Source: CAYMCQ01 sp964389025 (lineage in GTDB: Bacteria; Verrucomicrobiota; Verrucomicrobiia; Limisphaerales; CAYMCQ01). Taken from it: a stretch of 49,653 nucleotides of DNA. A program made the translations under genes and the position numbers. Each line of letters starts with the position of its first letter. Position 1 is the first letter of the stretch. Under the pieces are notes generated by a model that saw only the letters and a list, made by a program, of their open reading frames with translations, did no database searches and was not told the origin of the DNA. Shown in pieces: positions 30,760 to 42,500 of this stretch. Where the stretch lies: positions 1 through 49,653 of the forward strand of contig CAYMCQ010000023.1 in assembly GCA_964389025.1 (NCBI GenBank). The letters run 5' to 3'.

Positions 30760-33249
30760 ATGAAACGACCACTCGTGGTTGTGGCGTTGCTCTATGGCGG
30801 CGGAATCGTCTTGGGCGATTTCGTTTCCGCGCCGCTGTTTCTTCTTCTTTTCGTTTCGCTGGCGCTGGCGCTCGCGGCACTGGTCTGGAAACGCGCGCGT
30901 CTTGTCCTTCTCACTGCGCTGCTTCTGTTGACGGGCTGGACGAATTTCATTTTCCGCACCGCCGTCATCTCGCCGCACGATGTCCGCAACCTCATGGAAC
31001 AACGGACGGAACTTGTGACTGTTCGCGGCAAACTTTCCGAGACGCCGTTCCATCGCGTCTATGAGCACGATGACAAGGAATCGTTCCGCACGATGGCGCA
31101 AATCGAGTTGAGCGAACTTCGATTCAACCGGCAGACGAACTGGTTGCCCTCCGTCGGAACCGTTGCCGTGAGCACGCCGGGGATATTGGCGAGCAACTTC
31201 TTCGGCGGACAACAAGTCGAGGTCACGGGGATTTTGTTTTCGCCCAAGCCGCCGGTCGCAGAAGGCATTTTTGATTACCAGACTTATTTGCGGCGACAGG
31301 GAATATACTACCAACTCAAGTCTGGCAGCGTTGCCGACTGGAAGGTGGTTGAAGGTGAAAAGCCTTTGCCGACGCCGGTTTCAGACAGATTTTGCGAGTG
31401 GGCGAAACGAACGCTCGCAATCGGCCTGCCGAACGAAGACGAGCCGCTGCGCCTGCTTTGGACGATGACGCTTGGCTGGAAGACCGCGTTGACCGGGGAA
31501 GTCGCCGAGCCGTTCATGCGCTCGGGCACGATGCACGTCTTCGCCATCAGCGGGCTGCACATCGCGCTCATTTCCGGGATTCTCATCAGCGTCCTGCGCG
31601 TCGCGCGGGTCCCGCGCGGAGTTTGCGGCCTCATCGTGATTCCGCTGATCTGGTTTTACACCGGCGTCACGGGCTGGCAGGCGTCGGCGATCCGCTCGAC
31701 GATCATGATGACAATCATCATAGCCGGCTGGTCGTTGAAACGCCCGAGCGATTTGCTCAACTCACTTTCGGCGGCGGCGCTGATAATTTTGCTGCTCGAT
31801 CCACGGCAGCTTTTTCAGGCGAGCTTTCAACTTTCCTTCTTCGTCGTGTTGAGCCTTGCGCTGTTTGTTCCCGTGCTTGAAAAAATCCGCCGACGCTGGC
31901 TTCAGCCCGACCCGATGCTGCCCGCGCAATTGCGTCCGCGCTGGAAACGCTGGCTCGACCTGCCGATTGGCTGGGTGAGCGCAAGCTTTGCGACTTCGCT
32001 GGCGGCATGGCTCGGCTCGATTCCGCTCATCGCGTATTATTTTCATTTGTTCACGCCGGTCAGTCTGCTCGCGAACTTGATCGTCGTGCCTTTGAGCGGT
32101 TTTGCGCTGGCGGCGAATCTCGCGAGCCTCGTTGTCGGCGGATGGTTTCCCGGCGGCGCGGAACTTTTCAATCACGCGGCGTGGTTGTTCATGCTGCTGA
32201 TGATCCGGGTCAGCGAATGGGCGGCGCATTTGCCGGGCGGCTGTTTTCAAATCACCGCGCCGTCGGTGTGGGCTTTTGTTTTCTATTACGGGCTGCTCAT
32301 CACTTTGCTTGCGGGCTGGCTGAAAAAATCGCGCGTCCGTCCGTGGGCGATTGCGGGTTTGAGCGCCGTCGCGGTTGCATGGCTCGTCCACTGGCAACAC
32401 GAGCGAAGCGCCACGCGGCTCACGATTCTTCCGCTCGGCGGCGGCAGCGCGATTTATTTCGACGCGCCGGGCAAGGACAATGACTTGCTCGTGGACTGCG
32501 GCAACGAACCCGCCGTTCAGTTCGTGATGAAACCATTTCTCCGCGCGCAGGGCGTGAATGAGATCGAGCGCCTGCTGCTCACGCACGGCGATTTGCGGCA
32601 CGTCGGCGGAATGGATTTCATGGAAAAGAATTTCCCGGCCAGACAAATTCTCACCAGCGATTTCTCGTTCCGCTCGCCAGCCTACCGCAAAATCATCGGC
32701 GAACTTGAAAAAGCTCCCGGGCGCTGGAAAAAAATCAACCGCTCCGACCAGCTTGGCGAATGGACTGTTTTGCATCCGGACACGAAAGACCGCTTCCCGC
32801 AAGGCGACGACGGCGCGATGGTATTGCTTGGCGATGTGAAAGGAACCCGCGTTCTGCTGCTTTCCGATTTGGGTCGTCCCGGCCAAAAGGTTTTGCTTGA
32901 GCGCGCGCCGGATTTGCGCGCGGACATCGTCGTGGCCGGCTTGCCGCGCGAAAACGAACCGCTCGGCGAAGCGCTGCTAGATGCCATCAAGCCGCGTCTC
33001 ATCATCGTGGCGGACTCGGAATTTCCCGCGACAGAGCGCGCCAGCCCGGAGCTTCGCGGGCGTCTGGCGCGAAGAAATATTCCCGTGCTTTACACGCGCG
33101 AAGTTGGCGGAGTGAAATTGACATTTGGTTCCGGCGCGTGGGATTTGCTGGCCAGCGACGGGCAGAAGTTTTCAAGCCGGACAATCGCCGTGAGAACGCC
33201 GAGCTTGCCTCTGCAAAATTCTTCAGCCGGAGATGGACGGGAGCAATAG
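30760..33249 (+). CDS. comEC: ComEC/Rec2-family DNA-uptake channel protein
   Basis: ComEC carries single-stranded DNA across the inner membrane during natural transformation. The 829-aa product has three parts. The N-terminal DUF4131-like region is at about 1-190. The competence domain is at 230-500, with HVFAISGLHIALISG and WQASAIRSTIMM. The C-terminal metallo-beta-lactamase-like domain follows from about 550, with LLLTHGDLRHVGGMDF. The MBL motif keeps H-x-D-x-x-H but has LRH where ADH is usual, so nuclease activity is uncertain. Its presence suggests the organism can take up DNA. Start is ATG at 30760, just after the vanZ-like gene. Confidence 0.93.
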   Translation: MKRPLVVVALLYGGGIVLGDFVSAPLFLLLFVSLALALAALVWKRARLVLLTALLLLTGWTNFIFRTAVISPHDVRNLMEQRTELVTVRGKLSETPFHRVYEHDDKESFRTMAQIELSELRFNRQTNWLPSVGTVAVSTPGILASNFFGGQQVEVTGILFSPKPPVAEGIFDYQTYLRRQGIYYQLKSGSVADWKVVEGEKPLPTPVSDRFCEWAKRTLAIGLPNEDEPLRLLWTMTLGWKTALTGEVAEPFMRSGTMHVFAISGLHIALISGILISVLRVARVPRGVCGLIVIPLIWFYTGVTGWQASAIRSTIMMTIIIAGWSLKRPSDLLNSLSAAALIILLLDPRQLFQASFQLSFFVVLSLALFVPVLEKIRRRWLQPDPMLPAQLRPRWKRWLDLPIGWVSASFATSLAAWLGSIPLIAYYFHLFTPVSLLANLIVVPLSGFALAANLASLVVGGWFPGGAELFNHAAWLFMLLMIRVSEWAAHLPGGCFQITAPSVWAFVFYYGLLITLLAGWLKKSRVRPWAIAGLSAVAVAWLVHWQHERSATRLTILPLGGGSAIYFDAPGKDNDLLVDCGNEPAVQFVMKPFLRAQGVNEIERLLLTHGDLRHVGGMDFMEKNFPARQILTSDFSFRSPAYRKIIGELEKAPGRWKKINRSDQLGEWTVLHPDTKDRFPQGDDGAMVLLGDVKGTRVLLLSDLGRPGQKVLLERAPDLRADIVVAGLPRENEPLGEALLDAIKPRLIIVADSEFPATERASPELRGRLARRNIPVLYTREVGGVKLTFGSGAWDLLASDGQKFSSRTIAVRTPSLPLQNSSAGDGREQ

Positions 33250-33302
33250 TTGCTTTTTGAGCAAAACCAACAAAATGTTCCCGCCAACCGTCGTGGCGTA
33301 AG

Positions 33303-33413
33303 ATGGGTCCGCTTGTCGAGCGCGGCTGGGGAGACATCAATCCCGACGCGTTCCAACTCACGCATCGCGGCCTTCGTTTCGCAGAGAGCGCGGCGGAAAT
33401 TTTTTTGCGTTGA
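33303..33413 (+). pseudogene. Possible 3' remnant of a HemW-like radical-SAM gene
   Basis: The frame ends MGPLVERGWGDINPDAFQLT, then HRGLRFAESAAEIFLR and a stop. This resembles the C-terminal tail of HemW/coproporphyrinogen-III-oxidase-like proteins (h..G..-LT..G..FAD.-A..FL). The rest of the gene is absent: the frame is closed at 33258 and comEC precedes. A short open frame continues to about 33530 without recognisable content. The call rests on a short tail only. The 345-bp gap between comEC and the giant gene holds nothing else. Confidence 0.3.
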
Positions 33414-33594
33414 AGCAAGCCGGATTTTCCCCGGGGCAGAAAATACTTGCGGTGAATCAAAAGCCCGCCAATCTTTTGCCCAATCAACTCGAAATCTCTG
33501 GCGCTGTGTTGGCAGAATTATTCTGACTGCATCGCGGATGTTTTGTCCGTCATTCAGTTATTTCGAGCGGTTGAGTTCAATCAGGATTATTTCA

Positions 33595-36500
33595 ATGAAT
33601 ACGGCCATCCACAGTTCTTCCAGAAACCAAAGCCTGCATTTCGCCTCAGGAACAAGGAGCATGCTTCTTCTGTTCACGTTTTTGCTGGTGTTGACACCTG
33701 CCCGCGCGGCGACCGTCTTCTGGACGAACATCAGCGGCGGCAATTGGAGCGTCGCCGCCAACTGGCAGCCAAATCAAGTGCCGGGCAGCAATGACGTTGC
33801 CACGATCGCTCTGGACGGCACTTACTCGGTGACTCTCGATGTTTCCGCTGTTGTTGCCGGGCTGACGATTGGAGGCGCGAGCGGGACGCAATCCTTCGTT
33901 CAAAACGCGAACACGCTCACAATTGAAGGCGCAAGCAGCGTTGGAACAAACGCCGTTTTTAGCTTGGGCGGCGGAACACTGACTGGCAGCAGGACATTGA
34001 CAGTGAACGGGACGCTGAGTTGGACGGGCGGGACGATGACCGGCGCTGGGGCGACGACGATAGGAGCGGGCGGATCGCTGACGATGAGCGGCGGCAGCAT
34101 CAAAAGTTTTTCGCAGCGAACGATCAACAACGGCGGGACGATGACATGGAGCGGAGGGACGATCAACAGCGGTGTTGGAGCGACGCTCAACAATCAGGGA
34201 GGCGGATTGATGGATATGCAGAGCGACGACCTGTGGGCGAATAATCTGGGAGGAGCGGCGCCAGTGTTGAACAACGCGGGCACGTTGAGGAAGAGCGCCG
34301 GGAGCGGGACATCGACGATCCAGGCGGCGTGCAACAGCAGCGGGACGGTGGAAGCGCGGAGCGGGACGTTGAGTTTGAACAACGGCGGAACGAGCGGGGG
34401 CGGTTTCAGCGTGACGAACGGAGCGGCGCTGAACTTTGGGGCGGGGACGATGACACTGACCAGCAACAGTGTTGTGAGCGGGGCCGGGACGATTGGTTGC
34501 AGCGGCGGCACGGTGAATATGAACGGCAGCTACAACGTGAGCGGCGTGACGGTGATCAACGGCGGGACGATGAATTTTGAGAGCGGAGCCAGCAGCCAGA
34601 ATCTGACGTTGAGCAGCGGCACGCTTGGTGGGGCAGGGACGTTGACGGTCGGGGGGACGATTAGTTGGACGGCAGGGACGATGAGCGGCAGCGGAGCGAC
34701 GACGATAGGAGCGGGCGGGGCGCTGACGGTGAGCGGCGGCAGCGTCAAATCGTTCACGCAGCGGGCGATCAACAACGGCGGGACGATGACATGGAGCGGA
34801 GGGACGATCAACAGCGGTGTTGGAGCGACGCTCAACAATCAGGGAGGCGGATTGATGGATATGCAGAGCGACGACCTGTGGGCGAATAATCTGGGAGGAG
34901 CGGCGCCAGTGTTGAACAACGCGGGCACGTTGAGGAAGAGCGCCGGGAGCGGGACATCGACGATCCAGGCAGCGTGCAACAGCAGCGGGACGGTGCAAGC
35001 GCAGGTTGGGACGTTGAGTTTGAACAACGGCGGGTCGAGCGAGGGCGGTTTCAGCGTGACGAACGGAGCGGCGCTGAACTTTGGAGCGGGGACGATGACG
35101 CTGACCAGCAACAGTGTTGTGAGCGGAGCCGGGACGGTGGGGTGCAGCGGCGGCACGGTGAACGTGAACGGCAGCTACAACGTGAGCGGCGTGACGGTGA
35201 TCAACGGCGGGACGATGAANNNNNNNNNNNNNNNNNNNNNNNNNNNNNNNNNNNNNNNNNNNNNNNNNNNNNNNNNNNNNNNNNNNNNNNNNNNNNNNNN
35301 NNNNNNNNNNNNNNNNNNNACAACGCGGGCACGTTGAGGAAGAGCGCCGGGAGCGGGACATCGACGATCCAGGCGGCGTGCAACAGCAGCGGGACGGTGG
35401 AAGCGCGGAGCGGGACGTTGAGTTTGAACAACGGCGGAACGAGCGGGGGCGGTTTCAGCGTGACGAACGGAGCGGCGCTGAACTTTGGGGCGGGGACGAT
35501 GACACTGACCAGCAACAGTGTTGTGAGCGGGGCCGGGACGATTGGTTGCAGCGGCGGCACGGTGAATATGAACGGCAGCTACAACGTGAGCGGCGTGACG
35601 GTGATCAACGGCGGGACGATGAATTTTGAGAGCGGAGCCAGCAGCCAGAATCTGACGTTGAGCAGCGGCACGCTGGGTGGCGCAGGGACGTTGACGGTCG
35701 GGGGGACGATTAGTTGGACGGGCGGGACGATGAGTGGCAGCGGAGCGACGACGATAGGAGCGGGCGGAGCGCTGACGGTGAGCGGCGGCAGCGTCAAATC
35801 GTTCACGCAGCGGACGATCAACAACGGCGGGACGATGACATGGAGCGGAGGGACGATCAACAGCGGTGTTGGAGCGACGCTCAACAATCAGGGAGGCGGA
35901 TTGATGGATATGCAGAGCGACGACCTGTGGGCGAATAATCTGGGAGGAGCGGCGCCAGTGTTGAACAACGCGGGCACGTTGAGGAAGAGCGCCGGGAGCG
36001 GGACATCGACGATCCAGGCAGCGTGCAACAGCAGCGGGACGGTGGACATTTTATCAGGAACATTGACGTTTAATGGCTCAAGTTTTTCCAATACGGCAAC
36101 AGGCAATATTCGCGGGGTTGGAACATTGAACATTGCCACAACGACATCCGGTTCAAGCGGTCAAATCAGCCCCGGCACTTCTCCGGGAATCCTGACGGTG
36201 ATCGGAAATCTTCCCTATGACGGCACCAGCTTGTTGAACATTGAACTTGGCGGCACGGCTGCGGGCGCTGGATACGACCAGCTTGTGGTCAACGGCAACG
36301 CCACATTGGCAGGCACACTGAGCTTGAATCTAACCAATGGTTTCGCGCCAAATACGAATAACTCCTTTGAAGTGATGAAATTCACGTCCCGCAGCGGGAT
36401 ATTCAATCAAGTTGTTTCAGGTTTTGGTTCTGTTGAAACTACATATACCTCCACGAACGTTCTTATCCGTCCCACCGGCGGCGGAACGGCTCCACCCTTC

Positions 36501-39500
36501 TCGGTTCAATTCGAATTCAACCAGAAGCTCCAGGGAACCAATTTGCCCAAGTATTCCCTCAACCCCTACATCACCGCGTCGCCGGTGCCGACGAATTCCT
36601 ATCATCACATCGAGTCGCCGACGGGCGCGTTCAAGGGAAATTTCGGGAACCTCTTTGGCACCAATCCCATCGTCAGCAGCTTCAGTTACACTTCCTTCGG
36701 GTCTGTGCTTCAGGAAATGACCAACGGCCTCTGGAAAATCACGTTGGATAACAACCTGCCATCGGCATCGAACTATTTCTTCCGTGTCACCAGCGTCAGC
36801 GTGACGACCGACACATTTGGCCAGGCGCAAATCCTCTTTCCGCCGGACGGCTTCACGGACGCGCCGAAGAATTCGGATTTGTTTTGGACGGGCCCGAACT
36901 TTCCGGGGTTGTTCATCCAACTTTTTTCCGCCAACTTCGCATTCAACATCTTTTCCAACGCGAACCCGGCGCAGTTCACGCTGCCGTTCCCGCCGACGAT
37001 GCCGCTGGGCACGAACATTTTTCAGATCTCTTATCTGAATACGAACGCCACGAGCACCATCACGGCCACACCGACAAATTCTTCCGGCGCACAACTTCCC
37101 GGCTGGAGTGTTTCGACCAAGATTGTATCGCTCGACAGGTCGCAGTTCACGGTCTCCTCAAATTATCTGTGCGAACCGCCACCGTCCGGATTAGCGGCGT
37201 GGTATCCGGGGAACGGCGATGCGAATGACGTGGTCGGTGCAAACAACGGCACACTGCAAAATGGCGCGACGTTCACGACTGGCGAAGTGGGACAAGCGTT
37301 CAGCTTGGACGGAGTCAATGACTATGTCCGCGTGCCTTCTTCTTCCACGCTTAACCCAACTGGCAGTTTTTCCCTCGAAGCGTGGATCTTTCCAACAAGG
37401 GATCAGACCGGATCCATAATTCACAAATGGGGCGACCAATCCGACTATACCAATCAACGAGCCTATGCTTTCGAATTCACATCCGGAGGCGGCCTTAGTT
37501 TCGGCATCTCGGATGACCCACATCAATTGGACGCTTCCTTTCACCTGTTCCAAACATCCGCAGGCTTGGTAACGCTTAATGCCTGGCATCATGTCGCAGC
37601 CGTTTACGACCAGACTACGGGCAAGCGCAAAATCTTCGTCAATGGTGTCCAGGTGGCGGAACGCACCGACACACCGATAACGCTCACCGCAAGCATCGCT
37701 GATCTTGGCATCGGCGCGCAGCCGCGGTCTTCGACGTCGGTCGAACGGTTTTTCACTGGTGCGATTGACGAAATGTCCCTCTACAACCGCGCGCTTACTG
37801 CGGCGGAGATCCAGTCCATCTATAACATCGGTAATGCGGGTAAATGTCCGGCGGGCACCGGGTTGAAAGTAGCCGTTTACGCTGCGGATTTTGACGTTTA
37901 CGCGCAGGATGTGACGAACAAGATCGGAGACTTGGGATTGTTCAGCCAGGTGGATCTTTACACCGGAAACCCTCTTCCAACGCCGACGTTGGCCGAGCTT
38001 CAGCAATACGATGCGGTTTTGGTTTATTCAGACACTTCCTTCAGCAACAGCGCGACTTTTGGAAATGTGCTTGCCGATTATGTGGATACGGGCGGCGGGG
38101 TAGTCGTCGCGACCTTTGCTTTGGACAACGCGCTGACCTATGGACTTCACGGGCGGATGGAAACGGCTGGTTATCTGCCATTCAAGCCGGGCAACGCTGG
38201 CGGCAATATCGCGGAGACAAACCTGGTCAAGGACCTGCCCGGCCACCCGATCGTCGCGAACGTGGCATCGTTTGATGGCGGATCAGGTGCTTTTTACAAT
38301 TCAGGAATTGCGATCACCAACGGCGCGACGCTCGTGGCGCATTACAGCAGCGGGCTGCCGCTGGTGGGGGCGAAGGAATTGCCGAATGGCCGTGTCGCCG
38401 GGCTGAATTTTTTCCCCCCATCAAGCGATATCTTCTCCGGCAGCTGGGATTCCAGCACCGACGGCGCGTTGCTGATGGCCAACGCCCTGGTCTGGAGCGC
38501 GGGAAGCGGCGGCGGCGCGCCCGACGTGACGCAATTTCTCGTCGTCAAAGGCCAGCTTTTCTCCCAGACCGGCGCGACTCCAACGGCGCAGACCACCAAC
38601 GCCGAGATCAACATGAGCGTCAGCACGCCGGGTTCTCCCGCGAGCAGTTTCGTTTCAAGCGCGTCCGTCGGGTTGCCGAACCAGAACGTGGTGAATCTCG
38701 CCAATCAAACCGACTCGTTCGAATTTCAAGACGCGAATCTCACGACGGCCGGACTGAATTCGATTTATCCGAACGGCACTTACGCAGTGAACATCCAGAC
38801 GGTGCATGATGGAAATTTCTCCGTGCCGCTGAGTCTGACGGGCGACACTTATCCGAACACGCCGACCATCCTGAATTTTTCCGCCACGCAGTCTGTTGAT
38901 CCGCTCAATGATTTCACGCTTCAGTGGGGCGCGTTCACCGGCGGCTCCAGCAATGATTTCGTCCGCGTGACGGTCAGGGAAATCTCCGCTATTTTTGGGG
39001 ACACGACTGTTTTTGAGAGCGCCAACGTGGGACAGCCGGGCGCGTTGAACGGCACATCCACATCCGTCCTCATCCCGGCGAACACTTTGACCTCCGGCAC
39101 GACTTACAAGGCGGAACTGCTCTTCGGCAAACTCGTCGCGATGGACACCACGAGTTATCCCGGCGTGCTGGGTTTCTCGGCGTATTACAAAAAGACCGAG
39201 TTCGACATCATCACTCCCATCGTCATCGCCAACCCGGACGTGCGCAATTTTCTCGTCGTCAAAGGCCAGCTCTTCACACAGACCGGCACCACACCTGCCG
39301 CGATATCCCCCAACGCCGTCATCAGCATGACCGTCAACACGCGCGGCGATCCGGCCAGCAATTTCATTTCCGGCGCGTCCGTTACGTTGCCAAATCAAAA
39401 CGCAGTCAATCTCGTCGAAGAATTTGATTCCTTCGAGTTCGACGACGTTCGCACCACGACAGCGGCGTTGAACGCCGCATATCCCAACGGCACTTACACA

Positions 39501-42500
39501 GTCAACCTTTCGACGGTGCATGATGGCGATTTCCAGATTCCGTTGAGCCTCACCGGTGACACCTATCCGAACACGCCGACGATCCAGAATTTTTCCGGCT
39601 CGCAGGCGGTGAACCCGTTCACCGATTACACGTTGTCGTGGGGCGCGTTCACCGCTGGCACGAGCAACGATTTCATCCTGGTGGAGATTGACGAGACCAC
39701 GGTGAACGGAACCGAGACCATCTTCAAGACCGGCAGCAACCCCGGCGACCCCGACGCGCTGAACGGAACGGCGACTTCGGTGGTGATTCCAAGAGGCATT
39801 TTGGGGTTTGGCAAGACGTATCAAGCACGGCTGCTCTTCGGAAAACTCGTTTCGTTCAATGTCACCGCTTACCCTGGCGTTCCCGGCTTCTCCGCGTATT
39901 TCAAACAAACGGTGTTCAACCTCGTCACTGCCGGCATCGGCACCGTGCCGCTCATCACCAACCCGCGCCTGCCCGGGCGTCAGGTCGGCCTGCCCTACTC
40001 CGCGCAACTCACGGCCACGGGCGGCACCGGCGGTTTCACGTGGTCAATCACCAGCGGCGCGTTGCCCGCGGGACTTTCGCTCAACACCGCCACCGGCGTC
40101 ATCAGCGGCGCGCCCGCGGCCACCGGCACGTTCAACGCCACCTTCCGCGTCCGCGATTCTGGCGCGCGCACCTTCAACCAGGCGTATTCAATCACCATTT
40201 ATCCGGCACCGCCCGGATTCCCGATCGCGACGACCATGGAAAGCGAATTCGCCGCAAGCGGCGCGTTCGACGGCACGAACTACCTCGTCGCAATCCAGGG
40301 CGACTCAAACTCGCCGAACAGCATCATCGCGCAACTCGTCGCGCCGAACGGCGCGCTCATCGGCTCGCCCATCAACGTCGGACGCACCGGGGCGCGCCCG
40401 AGCGTTGCGTTCGGCGCCACGAATTATCTGCTCGTCTGGCAGGACGACGCCACGGCCCCGAGCGACGACATCTATGGCCAACTCATCAGCCGGTCGGGGC
40501 AACTCATCGGCGCGCCGTTTCCCATTTCCACCGCGAACGGCCAGCAGGAACTTGATTCCTTCCAGCACGTCATCAAAGCGGGAGACAATTTCTTTGTTGC
40601 GTGGCGCGATGGCCGCACCGCGAGCGTTCCCGACGATGGGCCGACTTATGTTTACGGCCAGTTCGTCAGCCCGGCTGGAAATCTTGTCCGCTCGGACATC
40701 CAGATAAGCGACAACACCGGCAGGGCGCTGGGTCTCGGCTTCGATGGAGCCAACATCCTCATCGCCTGGAACGAGGACGACAACAACACCGACATCTACG
40801 GCCAGTTCATTGACATCAACGGCGCGCGCGTTTCCGGCGGCAACTTCGTCATTGATTCCAACTCGTTGTTCAGCGACAACCCGATTGATGTCGCGTTCGA
40901 CGGCTCGCGTTTCCTCATCGCCTTCCACGACGAAGTTTCCAACAACAACTGGGATCTCTTCGCCCGTTTCGCCGACGCGGAAACGGGCGTCTATCCAGAC
41001 CGGCTGACCATCGCGAACGGCACGGTGGACCAGCATTTCCCGCGCGTAGTCAACAGGTCGGGAAGATTTTTCGTCACCTGGCTCGAAGGGCTTGGCGGAA
41101 CGGCGGCGAAGACCAAAGCGCGCTTTTTTGAGCCCGATGGCAGCGCAAGCGCTGAGTTTGTCTTGATTGACAACACCACCACGCGCGCGCCGTTCACCGG
41201 AATCGTTGGCGGCGGCAAAAAACTTCTGGCAGTCACCGACTGGCTCGCGATAGGCGTCGGCAACGATGAGATCAATATCTTCGACGGGGATGTTTACGGC
41301 CAGTTCTTCAACATCGGCGCGCCGCAGATTCTGGTTCAACCCAGGAGCCGCACTGTCACCACCGGCTCCACCGTCAACTTCGGCGCCATCGCTTCCGGCA
41401 CGCAGCCGCTCCGCTTCCAATGGCAGTTCAACGGCGTGAACATCGCGGGCGCGACCAACGGGATATTTTCAATCGTCAATGCGCAGCCCGCGAACGAAGG
41501 AAGTTATTCCGTAATCGTCACGAACATTTTCGGCGACGCGACCAGCGACGCGGCTACGCTGACCGTCCTCGCTCCGCCGATGATCACCATGCAGCCCGTC
41601 AGCCAGATCGTTGCGATAGGCGCGAACGTGACCTTCAGCGTCAGCGCGACTGCCGGCGGCACCATCACCTACCAATGGCGCTTGAACGGCGTGAACATTC
41701 CCGGCGAAACAGGCAGTTCGCTGACGTTGTTGAACGTCCAGCCGTCGAACAATGGAAATTACGCCGTCGTCGTCGGCAACGAGATCGCCGCGGTGGACAG
41801 CCAGATCGCGAGACTTTTCGTGACGGCGGACGCGCTTGGCCTGGCGGACAATTTTGCGGATCGAGTCATCACCAACTCTTCCTCCGGCGTCGGCAGCGGC
41901 TCGAACGTGTCCGCGACAAAAGAAATCAGCGAGCCGAATCACGCGGGCAATCCCGGCGGGAAATCCGTCTGGTATGCATGGCAGGCGCCGGCCACCGGCA
42001 TCGCCACGTTCGCGACGCTCGGCAGCAGTTTCGACACGTTGCTGGCGGTTTACACGGGAACGAACGTGAACAACCTCACGCTCATTGCGCGCGACAACGA
42101 CCGCGCCGGATATCTGACCAGCCGCGTGATGTTCAATGCGATTTCCAATGAGGTTTACAACATCGCGATTGACGGTTCGTATGGAGCGAGCGGGGATGTC
42201 ATTTTGAGCTGGAGCCTGGAAGTGACGGCGAACCTGCTGCCGGAAATTCTGGTGCAGCCGCAAAGCCAGATCGTCGCGCAAAGTTCAAACGCGACGCTGA
42301 CAGTCGTCGCGAATACAAACGCCGGGCCGCTCGCGTATCAATGGCTTTTCAAAGGCGATGCGATCTCCGGCGCGACCGATTCCACGTTCACCATCTTCAA
42401 CGTGCAGGCATCAAACAGCGGGCCTTACCGCGTGCTGATTTCCGCAGGCCCGCGCTTCGTCCTTTCCGCGGCTGCGCTGGTGCAGGTCGGCGAATTGGCG

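Noticed and set aside
31762..32886. Long minus-strand open frame of 374 codons
   Set aside because: It is antisense to comEC, low in hydrophobic structure and without motifs.
34974..35219. Start of a second giant gene before the gap
   Set aside because: This stretch is the wrong frame of the 645-bp repeat (Arg/Gln/Asp-rich nonsense). The true frame comes from 33595, and the shift is due to the arbitrary 100-N gap length.
33970..36050. CRISPR-like array
   Set aside because: Repeats are 645 bp, coding and without spacers.
38655..40007. Long minus-strand open frame of 450 codons
   Set aside because: It is antisense to conserved repeated domains of the giant protein; composition (Arg/Gly/Val-rich) and lack of motifs mark it as a shadow of high-GC coding DNA.
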